In this document: positions 9,068 to 17,107 of the stretch, piece by piece
Numbering within the stretch: the stretch's first letter is position 1
Layout of the letters: every line of letters starts with the position of its first letter
Assembly (NCBI GenBank): GCA_002348615.1
Contig: DEBR01000002.1
Span: 245,441 to 309,440 of the forward strand
Direction: 5' to 3'
DNA: 64,000 bases
From: Candidatus Saccharibacteria bacterium UBA2951
Lineage (GTDB): Bacteria; Patescibacteriota; Saccharimonadia; Saccharimonadales; Saccharimonadaceae
Notes under the pieces: generated by a model
What the model was told of the DNA's origin: nothing
Databases searched by the model: none
The model's input: only the letters and a program-made list of their open reading frames with translations
Position numbers and translations under genes: made by a program

Positions 9068-10969
9068 TTATACACCGTACTCACCAGGGCTCATATAACC
9101 GGGACTGGTGGGTGTCGGCTGCTCTGATGGAGCCGGTTGTGGAGCGGCTTGTTGTAGCGCTGCGGCATTTGCGCCGGTCGTAACCAGACCTTGTTCCGTC
9201 TGAGACGCGATGATTTGAATATGCACGTGGTTTTGACCGGCAAAGAACAGCCCTTGCCCTACCGGGAAGTTAGCAAGCCGTTTTCGCTCTTCTTCCGTCA
9301 GTTTGAACACGTCGGCAAGTACGTCGACGGCCGATGAGCTTTGCTTCAGAAGTAGCTGCATCGAGCTGTTGGCCACGATGGCGCGGCCCATTTTGCTGCC
9401 CATAAAGTCTTCGACATCCTGGGTAATGGTGGTAAGGCCAAGTTGGTATTTACGGGCTCGCTTGGCGAGGCTGAACAAGAAGTTGGCCGAATCGTCGTAC
9501 TTCATAAGTTGCCAGGCTTCGTCGACGATGAGCATACGCTTCTTTTGGTTGCTGCGGGTAATGTTCCAAATGTGGGAGAGCACGATGTACATAGCGACTG
9601 GGCGTAATTCGTCTTCAAGGTCTCGAATATTGAACACCACCATATTGTTGTTGATGTCGATGTTTGACTGCTGGCTGAAGATACCAGCGAACGTTCCAGT
9701 GGTGTACTTACGAAGTCGCTGCGCCAGTTGCGGGCCAGTGCCGCCCATATGAAGTAATGTGTCGTACAGGTCGGCAATAGTCGGCGGTGTGCTGTTGTGC
9801 GTTAGTGGGTCGGAGGTAATGCCGGCGCGGGCGTAGGTGTCGATCAGTCCTTGGTCTAGGTCTGCTTCTTCGGCTGGCGTTAGGCCGGCCATCATTTGTC
9901 CGGTCGATGTCATTTGGCTGCCACCGAGCATAAGGCGGAACAGGCCATGGAGTGTGACGAGGTTGGCACGCAGCGCGTCGTCTGCCTCTTCGGTATCAAT
10001 GACTCGAGGCAGGTCGAACGGATTAATACGCGTGTCGGAGCTTAGGCTTAGCCGAATGTAACTTCCGCCAACGGCGTCGGCCAACTTTTGATATTCGTTT
10101 TCCGGGTCGATAATCAGAATGTCGGCACCGGTCATCATGCTGCGCACAGCTTCGAGCTTAACGGTGAACGACTTTCCAGCACCGGACTTGGCGAACACTA
10201 CCATGTTGGCGTTTTCGAGCGTGAACCGGTCGAAGATAACCAACCCGTTATTGTGCATATTAATGCCGTAAAGAATTCCTTTACTGTCGGTCAGGTCGGC
10301 CGAAGTGAATGGGAACGACGTCGAAATGGCGCCAGTGTTCATGTTGCGGCGGATCTGTAATTGGTCGGTCATCTGCGGCACGGTACTGTTCAGTCCCTGT
10401 TCTTGCTGGCTGGATGCGACCTTGCTGAACACAAGCTGTTGACCGAAGATGGTTTCAATCTTGTGCTGCACGAAACTAAGCTCGTCCAGACTGTCGGCGT
10501 ACAAGGTAAGGTAAAGGCCATAACGGAAGAACCGCTCTGCCCCAACCTGCAGCTGATCACGCAATTCCTCAGCATCCTGAATGGCGGCTTCGAGTCCTGG
10601 GTCACGGGTACGTCCCTTTTCGCTGTTAATGGCGATACTTGCTTCCATTTGAGTGACCTTCTTGCGAAGGTTATTCAGGACGACCTGGCTTTCAACCGGG
10701 TAAATAAACATCGAAATGTCGAGTACTTCGTCGATATTGATAACGCTCGACAGCCAGCCGGTATAAATCTGCCGAGGGTAGCCGTATACATAAAGTGTTC
10801 GGCCGTATTTAGTACCAAGCCTGAAGTAGCTGGAGTGTATTTCAATACTGCTCGGCGCAATCAGGTCGCGGAGTGTCGTAACACCTTTTAAGAAAGCTTG
10901 TTCAACTTCAGCTTGTTCGCGGGCGCGCTGGGCGGCGGCAATATCTACCGGGTCTAATTTCTTAGCCAT
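9068..10969 (-). CDS. virB4: VirB4/TraC-type T4SS ATPase
   Basis: The 633-aa product has an N-terminal TraC/VirB4 domain (about 40-240). A P-loop ATPase domain follows, with Walker A VFAKSGAGKSF (near 260), Walker B MLIVDEAWQLM and the downstream ITQDVEDF segment typical of VirB4. VirB4 is the cytoplasmic hexameric ATPase that powers pilus assembly and substrate transfer. The ATG is preceded by GGGGGGAG, 8 nt upstream. It starts 3 nt after the TraC-like gene stops, so the two are coupled. The C-terminal tail is Pro/Gln rich. The gap to the next gene (9018-9067) holds a small CAAACC/GGTTTG hairpin without a clear U-run, which could tune expression of the giant gene. Confidence 0.93.
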   Translation of the reverse strand: MAKKLDPVDIAAAQRAREQAEVEQAFLKGVTTLRDLIAPSSIEIHSSYFRLGTKYGRTLYVYGYPRQIYTGWLSSVINIDEVLDISMFIYPVESQVVLNNLRKKVTQMEASIAINSEKGRTRDPGLEAAIQDAEELRDQLQVGAERFFRYGLYLTLYADSLDELSFVQHKIETIFGQQLVFSKVASSQQEQGLNSTVPQMTDQLQIRRNMNTGAISTSFPFTSADLTDSKGILYGINMHNNGLVIFDRFTLENANMVVFAKSGAGKSFTVKLEAVRSMMTGADILIIDPENEYQKLADAVGGSYIRLSLSSDTRINPFDLPRVIDTEEADDALRANLVTLHGLFRLMLGGSQMTSTGQMMAGLTPAEEADLDQGLIDTYARAGITSDPLTHNSTPPTIADLYDTLLHMGGTGPQLAQRLRKYTTGTFAGIFSQQSNIDINNNMVVFNIRDLEDELRPVAMYIVLSHIWNITRSNQKKRMLIVDEAWQLMKYDDSANFLFSLAKRARKYQLGLTTITQDVEDFMGSKMGRAIVANSSMQLLLKQSSSAVDVLADVFKLTEEERKRLANFPVGQGLFFAGQNHVHIQIIASQTEQGLVTTGANAAALQQAAPQPAPSEQPTPTSPGYMSPGEYGV

Positions 10970-10972
10970 ATG

Positions 10973-11881
10973 CTATGCTCCCCCCTGCAAACTAGACCGT
11001 GGCGCTTCGCCCTGACCCTTAGTGACGTATGTGCTGGTGACGTTATCGAAGTCACCGAGTGGTTCGCGGACAGCAGTGTCGGGGTTGTAAATGTTGTAGT
11101 ACAGCTCACCAAGCTCTTTGGTGTTTAGCTGTACGCTCTTGACCCCCAGCTGGAACAGTCCGCTCATCACGGAATCGACGCGGTTCTTGATCTCGTCTTT
11201 AGCTTTGTTGTAGCTGGCTTCGTCGATCTTGATTGTCTCGTTCGACTGCTTGGCGAAAATTTTGCCAAAAAAGCCCTTGGCTTGGTCGCGAAGATCGGTT
11301 AGGTCACCTGCCGGATAGTACGGCACGACGATAAAGAAGCTTTTATCCATGATGTTTGCTTCTTGACTAAGCACATCAATGAAGTTGATGTAGTCGTCCA
11401 TCAGAACACCGAGTAGCATGTTGTCCTGGTTGCGGCGCATAGATACCAGGCGGTCGATATATGGACCAATGTCGACGCGCTGCGACCGAATGAACACCTG
11501 CACCGGAAAGTACAGCGAGTTCAAAAAGTTCTGGTAGCTATATTCAACACCCTCACGTTCACGTGAGCTCATAAGGTCGAAGTTGATCGACTTACAGGCG
11601 ACCACGGCGCGGAATGACCCATCGCGCATGATGACCATGTTTTCGCGCACCTCTGAAATCTGCAAGGTATTTTGGGTAGTATTCGGATTTACGGGTGGTT
11701 TAGTTGGTGCCGCAGGCGCGCCACTTCCGGTGGCAGCTGGTTGAGCGGCTGGTGCTACAGGCGGTGTTGGAAAAGCGGCCACAGGTGGCATATCACCACC
11801 CGCTGTAGGCGGCATGGCTGGTGGCACGGGTTGTTGGTTTGCTGGCTGGCTCGGCGGCATGAAGAGATGTTTCGTTCCCAC
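10973..11881 (-). CDS. TraC-like VirB4-companion protein
   Basis: This 302-aa protein has a low-complexity Pro/Ala head (about 8-70), followed by a domain with TLQISEVRENMVIMRDGSFRA, SINFDLMSSRE and YSYQNFLNSLYFPVQVFIRS. This pattern recurs in proteins encoded just before virB4 in CPR and Gram-positive conjugation loci and is often annotated TraC-like. The following VirB4 already has its own N-terminal domain, so this looks like a dedicated partner and not merely a split virB4, though an ancient split cannot be excluded. The GTG start is uncertain; an ATG 21 nt downstream (MPPSQP) is the alternative. It lies between PrgI (18-nt gap) and virB4. Confidence 0.75.
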   Translation of the reverse strand: MGTKHLFMPPSQPANQQPVPPAMPPTAGGDMPPVAAFPTPPVAPAAQPAATGSGAPAAPTKPPVNPNTTQNTLQISEVRENMVIMRDGSFRAVVACKSINFDLMSSREREGVEYSYQNFLNSLYFPVQVFIRSQRVDIGPYIDRLVSMRRNQDNMLLGVLMDDYINFIDVLSQEANIMDKSFFIVVPYYPAGDLTDLRDQAKGFFGKIFAKQSNETIKIDEASYNKAKDEIKNRVDSVMSGLFQLGVKSVQLNTKELGELYYNIYNPDTAVREPLGDFDNVTSTYVTKGQGEAPRSSLQGGA

Positions 11882-11899
11882 TCGTTACGCCGATTTACC

Positions 11900-12898
11900 C
11901 TAGCGGAGCGATATAACTACCTCATCCTCAGAAAGTTTTTCTTTCTCATGAATGCGATTTGCCTCCCTGGCAATCGTTTCCACCGATAAATCGGGATTAT
12001 TTGCAAGGTTAATTATATCAGGCGAAAGCTGTTTTTCGCCAGGTTTATCTTCCTTTGCTGTGGGTTGGGTTTTCTTGGCTGCATTCGGGTCGATTGGTGC
12101 GATGACAGACTGGTGCATAGCCGGGTACGGATCGTAGCTTACATGAGTTGCTGGATCATCCGGTGCTGGTTGCGTAACGACTGTAGGTGTTGTTGGCGAA
12201 GGAATGGCGGCATATGGGTCGGCAACCGGGATGGTCGGCATGACCGGCTGAGTGACCCCTGCTGGAGGCTGGACAACGTCGGCAGTAACACCGGCAGACT
12301 GATTTTTTATGCGGTCCAGCATTTCTTGGTGGCGCCGGGCGTCAGCTTGGTCGAGCATAGTATTGAACTCCTGCCCCACCGCCGCGCTTTCATCCAATAT
12401 ATCCGGCGTTGACTGCGCTTCAAGGTAGGCGTCGTTGGTCATAGCGCCTGGGGACGACGGCATTTGTCCTTGCACGCCACGAACAGCCCAGCCTCGTGAA
12501 TCGACGATGCTCGCCAGGTAGCTCAGGCGCTGCTCGGCTTCGGTCTGGGATAAATCTTTTGTTCGCTGAACTTCTACGACTTTAGGCACGGTAATTTCGA
12601 CGAGAGTCTGCGTACCATCGGGCGACCATAGGCGGCGGTGCGGCTTCAGGTAGAACGACACGATTGCCGCCAAGTACGTCTCCATCGGCTGGTCCTTACG
12701 AAGCGGCAACGCTAGCGCCCCGAAGAACAGGATGACCGGTAGCACGATAATGACCAGCGGAATAAACAACTGTGCCAAAAACCACCCTATCACCACCGCC
12801 CCAGCGACAATGATAAGGTAAATAAACTGCCGGAACGAAAACGGTCCGATCAGCTTGTCGTCAGCCTCGACGTCTTGAGGTACTTTGTAGACTGCCAT
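11900..12898 (-). CDS. PrgI-family T4SS inner-membrane protein (VirB3-like)
   Basis: The 332-aa product starts MAVYKVPQDVEADDKLIGPFSF, with the PrgI-family layout: a short cytoplasmic head, two membrane helices (about 28-48 and 50-68) and then the conserved FYLKPHRRLWSPDG stretch. PrgI proteins take the VirB3 place beside VirB4 in Gram-positive-type T4SSs. The C-terminal 230 residues are a Pro/Gln/Asp-rich extension not present in short PrgI proteins. A TATACT hexamer (rc 12908-12913) ends 9 nt before the ATG, so the gene may have its own leaderless promoter in the 29-nt gap after the upstream VirB6-like gene. Confidence 0.88.
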   Translation of the reverse strand: MAVYKVPQDVEADDKLIGPFSFRQFIYLIIVAGAVVIGWFLAQLFIPLVIIVLPVILFFGALALPLRKDQPMETYLAAIVSFYLKPHRRLWSPDGTQTLVEITVPKVVEVQRTKDLSQTEAEQRLSYLASIVDSRGWAVRGVQGQMPSSPGAMTNDAYLEAQSTPDILDESAAVGQEFNTMLDQADARRHQEMLDRIKNQSAGVTADVVQPPAGVTQPVMPTIPVADPYAAIPSPTTPTVVTQPAPDDPATHVSYDPYPAMHQSVIAPIDPNAAKKTQPTAKEDKPGEKQLSPDIINLANNPDLSVETIAREANRIHEKEKLSEDEVVISLR

Positions 12899-12927
12899 GT
12901 TAGCTTAAGTATAACAAACGGCGTAAG

Positions 12928-15900
12928 TTATGGTGCTACAGTTGGGCTATCACCGGTTGGGCTATTTCCAGTGTCACCGTCTGAAGCAACTGACCCGCTT
13001 TGGGCCGAGCCACCCGTTGCCGTAGGTGACGGAGTTGGGGTGATATTGTGCGCAGAAGCTTGCGCGAGGATTCTTTCATGGAACGCCTTCGCTTCGCTTG
13101 TAAGCTTACTGTAAACGTTCTCGTTACTCTTAGCGTCCGCAATGGAATCGGCCAAGCCTTGGAGTGCTTTGTCATCCAACTGGTCGGCATCGGCCATCTC
13201 GGCTAATTTTTCAATATCATGTTTCTTCATGCTGGCTAACTTTTCTCCAGAGAGTTTCTTACCTGCACGTTCAATCAGGCGCTCTTCATATGTAATGCCA
13301 GGCAAGACATTACCATTCTGATCAGTTCTGGGCCGTCCATAGTTGCCTGTATTTAAGGCGCCTCTGTCTTCATCGCTGAGACCAAAGTGATCCTCGCGAA
13401 TATTTGAAAGTAATTGCTTTTGAACTCGTTGTCTTGTTTCTTCATCTTCAATATGGGCCGAAGCGTTAAGTGCATCATGAAGTTGCCGACCGGGTCCCCG
13501 GGCTGCGATTTCTGCGGCTTGTGCAGCTATCTCGGCACTACCAAGCGTAGTGTCGAACTGCCCATTTTTTAAAAAGCCCTGAGTGTCGTCGTACTTGATA
13601 CGCTCACGTGCTGCTTTAATGTCTTTATCTTGTTCTTCTCGCTTTGCTTGAACAGCATATGACTGAATGTCACCAGCTAGGCCTGCGCTGCCAGGAGTAA
13701 ATCTTCCACCAGCCAGGCTTCTAGCGTATGCCTTGGCTTCTGGAGTGTTTCCCGCTGCGCGATCGGCAACGTAGTTACGTGCCGCTGCATTAGCGGCTAT
13801 CTCGGCGTATTTATCTTTCTGTTCGCTATCGACTCCCATGGTAAACGGCTTACTTATCAGCCGTCGTCGTCGTGAACCGGCGCTACCAAGAACTCGCTTG
13901 AATCCATCGCCATTCCTTAAGCCAACACCTGTAGCCTTAACGCGGTTACCAATACGGTCAGCACGTCCACTTACCTGCTTGCCCGCTACCTTATTTGCCC
14001 TATCTTGAAGGCTTGCAATCTTTTGCCCAACCGAGCCTGCAGCCGACATTGACCCCTTAAGAAGCGCGGGTACGGCGAACAAAGGTACGGCTAATACGCC
14101 AAGGGCGATAAGTTGCAGCAGACTTGAGTCATCTGTGGTTGCGGCGGTACCTGAAAGTATGTTCGCCGCCAGTGTACTCGCGCCGAATACCGCGCCAATA
14201 ATTGGATAAACCATAAGCGTCGCGGAAAGGGCCTTCCACCATTTCTTAAACCAGACCTCGGTATTTGGCAGTAGGTATGCGACAAACGCGAGTGGGGATA
14301 TGACGATAAGAAGAATGACGAAGGCCTGTCGGGCGATCAAAATAAGAATGACGACCGCGAATGCCAACAAAGTAGTCGGCGCTAAGAATACTGCGATGGC
14401 AAGCAGTACAAGCGCGATACCTGTCATGGTGGCGGCCAGTATACCGTCTGGTCCTGAAATCATTGTTTGCCAGCTCGGATCGCCCCCGCTGGAGCCGACG
14501 TCGAAGCTTTTTAGGAGCGAATAAATGCTTGAACCAAGAATGTTACTAATGTCGACCATGATCGCACATATAAAGTACGAAAGGTTAACTAAAATCGCCG
14601 CTATGACGATACGCGGCAACATCTTTTTAATGCCGTAGTTACTGATTCCTGCGCTTGTAATTTGCGAGTACACGATTACCAGAAAAGCGATAACGAAGGC
14701 AACATTGGCGATATCGCGGAATGCCGTCCATGCGTTCATCGTTCCGTCGCTGCTTATAAGGCTTGGCCTGATTGATAGGAATGACTTTAAGAACGCGAAC
14801 GCACTATCGTTCACCTGTGCGACAAACCCCATGACCGGACACACTATCCAGCCAATGCCATCGACCGCACACGTCGTTTCAGATGAGCCGCCAGTCGTTT
14901 CGCCTTCGTCGTTAGCCTCGACATTTGGAGCTTGCAGGGCATCGACAGCGGCATCATATTCTTTAGGAAGTGCCTTTTTGAGACACTTCTTGAACGCCGT
15001 TATACGGTCTTCGAAACTCATAGGTTGTCTAAGTTCGGCACTGCTTTTACAGGTATCGACGGCACTATTAAACCTCGTGACGATATTTGCTACACACGCT
15101 GCGTATGCCTTTTCCGCTGGGGATGGTAAGTCGCTTCCGTCGCCCTTGGGGATATTACCGCAAATCGCCTGCTTCATCTCGTCAGTCACTTTGAACTGAG
15201 CCTTATAATCCTCGGCGATTCCATTATTCAACGAACTGATAATATATTTAGAGTAGTCGCCGGAATGATCGCGCGTCAGCGCTGCAAGTTCATGACACTT
15301 CTTGTCTATTGCGTTGTTGTCATCACCACCCTGGTTATAGTAGACGTCATCGACCTTACTGTTCTCGTCCCGGTCTCCCTTTAGTAAGTAGGTCTTACTT
15401 TTCTGGATAGTTCCTGTGTTAACATCAACAAGGTCAACCGAAACCCGGTTATCGTCATTCGCTAAATCTTCAATTCCATCAGCCAATGGTACGCCGCTAC
15501 CGCAAAATACCTCGACCGATCGCTGGCCGATATAGTAATACATGGCACCACTGTTCGGGTTCTCTTGGATCTGGAACCTTGGACGTGTTCCGTTTTTTTC
15601 TAGCGCGTCTGTCAGGGCTACTTGCCAGTTTGCGCCGGCGTAAGCGTCAATCGTCCACTCGGTCGCCTTTTCACAGTCATCACTGTTTGGTGTTATCGCT
15701 TCGCCTTTATCGATGACGCGGTTCAGTTCACACAGGAGTGCCACAGGGTCCGCAAAGCCATACAGTGTCGCTCCACGTACCCATATGCTGCCGTCGGTAC
15801 ACTCAACGGTTCCGTCGTTGTCGTCGCCACCATCCATATCTGGCCCATAGAAGCCAAACCCCTTCTTGCCACTTAGGTTCCAGTGACCATCCTGGACATC

Positions 15901-16122
15901 GGAACGCTCGAGAGGCTGCGAGAACGTTATCGGCCCGCCTTGTATACAAGCGCGCATGCCCCGGTAGTACAGCCAGCGCTTGACCTGCGTGTCCATGGCA
16001 GTAGCAGGGTTTTCGATGGCGGCGTTAGCCGTCAGGCTTGGTAACGCAAGGTTGGCTACGACCGAAAACAGCAGCACACCTGCACTCAGCAAAAAACCAG
16101 AACGACGAATGCGGTGTTTCAT
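12928..16122 (-). CDS. VirB6/TrbL-like polytopic T4SS protein (1)
   Basis: This 1064-aa protein has a signal-like N-terminus (about 5-35). A roughly 400-residue Cys-containing extracytoplasmic region follows, then CAVDGIGWIVCPVMGFV, then a cluster of about seven hydrophobic helices (about 445-720: VAFVIAFLVIVYSQI, IVIAAILVNLSYFICAIMV, ILAATMTGIALVLLAIAVFL and others). A long charged tail (about 720-1064) ends in a Pro/Ser/Gly-rich segment. This is the layout of extended VirB6 proteins, which form the inner-membrane channel. It shares the C-VDGIGWIVCP-M motif and helix order with the protein at 17108-20440, so the two are paralogues. A TATGAT hexamer (rc 16132-16137) ends 9 nt before the ATG and suggests leaderless transcription. 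Confidence 0.82.
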   Translation of the reverse strand: MKHRIRRSGFLLSAGVLLFSVVANLALPSLTANAAIENPATAMDTQVKRWLYYRGMRACIQGGPITFSQPLERSDVQDGHWNLSGKKGFGFYGPDMDGGDDNDGTVECTDGSIWVRGATLYGFADPVALLCELNRVIDKGEAITPNSDDCEKATEWTIDAYAGANWQVALTDALEKNGTRPRFQIQENPNSGAMYYYIGQRSVEVFCGSGVPLADGIEDLANDDNRVSVDLVDVNTGTIQKSKTYLLKGDRDENSKVDDVYYNQGGDDNNAIDKKCHELAALTRDHSGDYSKYIISSLNNGIAEDYKAQFKVTDEMKQAICGNIPKGDGSDLPSPAEKAYAACVANIVTRFNSAVDTCKSSAELRQPMSFEDRITAFKKCLKKALPKEYDAAVDALQAPNVEANDEGETTGGSSETTCAVDGIGWIVCPVMGFVAQVNDSAFAFLKSFLSIRPSLISSDGTMNAWTAFRDIANVAFVIAFLVIVYSQITSAGISNYGIKKMLPRIVIAAILVNLSYFICAIMVDISNILGSSIYSLLKSFDVGSSGGDPSWQTMISGPDGILAATMTGIALVLLAIAVFLAPTTLLAFAVVILILIARQAFVILLIVISPLAFVAYLLPNTEVWFKKWWKALSATLMVYPIIGAVFGASTLAANILSGTAATTDDSSLLQLIALGVLAVPLFAVPALLKGSMSAAGSVGQKIASLQDRANKVAGKQVSGRADRIGNRVKATGVGLRNGDGFKRVLGSAGSRRRRLISKPFTMGVDSEQKDKYAEIAANAAARNYVADRAAGNTPEAKAYARSLAGGRFTPGSAGLAGDIQSYAVQAKREEQDKDIKAARERIKYDDTQGFLKNGQFDTTLGSAEIAAQAAEIAARGPGRQLHDALNASAHIEDEETRQRVQKQLLSNIREDHFGLSDEDRGALNTGNYGRPRTDQNGNVLPGITYEERLIERAGKKLSGEKLASMKKHDIEKLAEMADADQLDDKALQGLADSIADAKSNENVYSKLTSEAKAFHERILAQASAHNITPTPSPTATGGSAQSGSVASDGDTGNSPTGDSPTVAP

Positions 16123-16180
16123 ATTACGTTTATCATACCACTCATGCTTTTCTAAGAGAATGAATCTGCTGTCGTAAACA

Positions 16181-16218
16181 ATATAAATAGCTGCGGCAAA
16201 TACCGCAGCTATTTATAT
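16181..16218. terminator. Perfect 16-bp hairpin terminator between T4SS genes
   Basis: ATATAAATAGCTGCGG (16181-16196) and its exact complement (16203-16218) flank a 6-nt loop, with A/T tracts on both sides. It lies just after the stop of the minus-strand gene 16234-16971 and before the promoter of the next gene. It therefore ends that transcript and insulates the second VirB6-like gene. Confidence 0.8.
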
Positions 16219-16233
16219 GCTTATATGACAGTG

Positions 16234-16971
16234 TTAATTCTGGATTTCTTCGGGCGTGCGACTAAACTGGTAGTATACGTCGGCTCGCCAGTTCTGCTCG
16301 GCTGTAGCACTCTCGGTCGCGACATACTCACCGGGGTGACGGAGAGCAAACATGACACGCTCTTTGACGATTGGGTCGAGCTGTATGAACTCTGCTTTCC
16401 AGTGAACACCAAACAGCTCGGCGAAGTCCGGGATGACCGATTCAATCTCGGCAATGTATTCTTTGTCTTGCTCACTGGCATTGGCTTCAATTTCGGCACT
16501 ACCTTCTGCTAGGGGATCGACGAACTCATTATCAAGCTGGTCCCACAACTCCTCGCTATCGTTAACGCCATTCTCATTAACGTCGGTCAAGTTGTCTTCT
16601 GTGCCGTCGTGGTTGCGGTCCATGCCTTCTGGAATTTCATCGGGGTAGTTACCGGTCTCTTCGTACTCAGCATAGTATTCCGGGTCGTATTTGAACTCGA
16701 CATACTCAACAGGCTGTCCATCTGGACCGAGTACTAGCTCCTGGCCTTGGGGCTGCTTCTCTTTTTCGGCTGGGCCACCAGCAAACTTAAGGCCTGCGAC
16801 TGCTCCACCGGCTAGTAGTACGGCACCACCGGCGACACTCGCTACCAACTTATTCCGTTTCTTTTTCTTGGCATCAGCAGCTTCTTGCTGCTTTTGACGA
16901 GCTAATGCCTTGTCCTCTTCGGTGAATGGCATCGTGTCGGGTATAGATGGTTTATTGTGGAGTTCGCTCAT
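16234..16971 (-). CDS. Single-pass membrane protein with DxNxDG calcium-binding-type repeats, T4SS-linked
   Basis: I start this 245-aa protein at the ATG giving MSELHNKPSIPD. It has AAGGA upstream and leaves room for a canonical promoter; the longer open frame would overlap that promoter. A Lys-rich segment (AKKKKRNKL) precedes one membrane helix (about 47-66, VASVAGGAVLLAGGAVAGL). An acidic region follows, with DRNHDGTEDNLTDVNENGVN, like the aspartate-rich Ca-binding loops of thrombospondin-type-3 and dockerin repeats. The C-terminal 100 residues are helical without a known motif. It lies between the two VirB6-like genes with its own promoter and terminator. A role as a Ca-dependent surface component is inference. 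Confidence 0.7.
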   Translation of the reverse strand: MSELHNKPSIPDTMPFTEEDKALARQKQQEAADAKKKKRNKLVASVAGGAVLLAGGAVAGLKFAGGPAEKEKQPQGQELVLGPDGQPVEYVEFKYDPEYYAEYEETGNYPDEIPEGMDRNHDGTEDNLTDVNENGVNDSEELWDQLDNEFVDPLAEGSAEIEANASEQDKEYIAEIESVIPDFAELFGVHWKAEFIQLDPIVKERVMFALRHPGEYVATESATAEQNWRADVYYQFSRTPEEIQN

Positions 16972-17037
16972 GTCGGTGGCGGTTCCTTGCACATGGTGGA
17001 GTGCATTAATCAAGCAGCCTAACGTGCTTATATTCTT

Positions 17038-17066
17038 ACTATACACCTTATGGTTAAAAAAGTCAA
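17038..17066 (-). promoter_or_regulatory. Sigma70-type promoter for the gene at 16234-16971
   Basis: On the minus strand, TTGACT (17061-17066) is followed after 17 bp by TATAGT (17038-17043). The predicted start leaves a leader of about 60 nt with AAGGA before the ATG at 16971. It is one of the few conventional -35/-10 promoters with a real leader in this T4SS block. Confidence 0.7.
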
Positions 17067-17107
17067 GTAGGTAGTTTTTACGTCAAGGGTTGACTCTATA
17101 TAAATTA

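Noticed and set aside
9303..9752. Antisense open frames of 90-200 codons opposite VirB4, the EEP giant, GroEL and NrdA
   Set aside because: They mirror the codon structure of strong genes, lack SD or promoter signals and show no recognisable protein.
10969..10973. virB4 broken by a frameshift into two genes
   Set aside because: The downstream product already has the VirB4 N-terminal domain, an SD and a clean start; the upstream protein has its own Pro-rich head and looks like a dedicated TraC-like partner.
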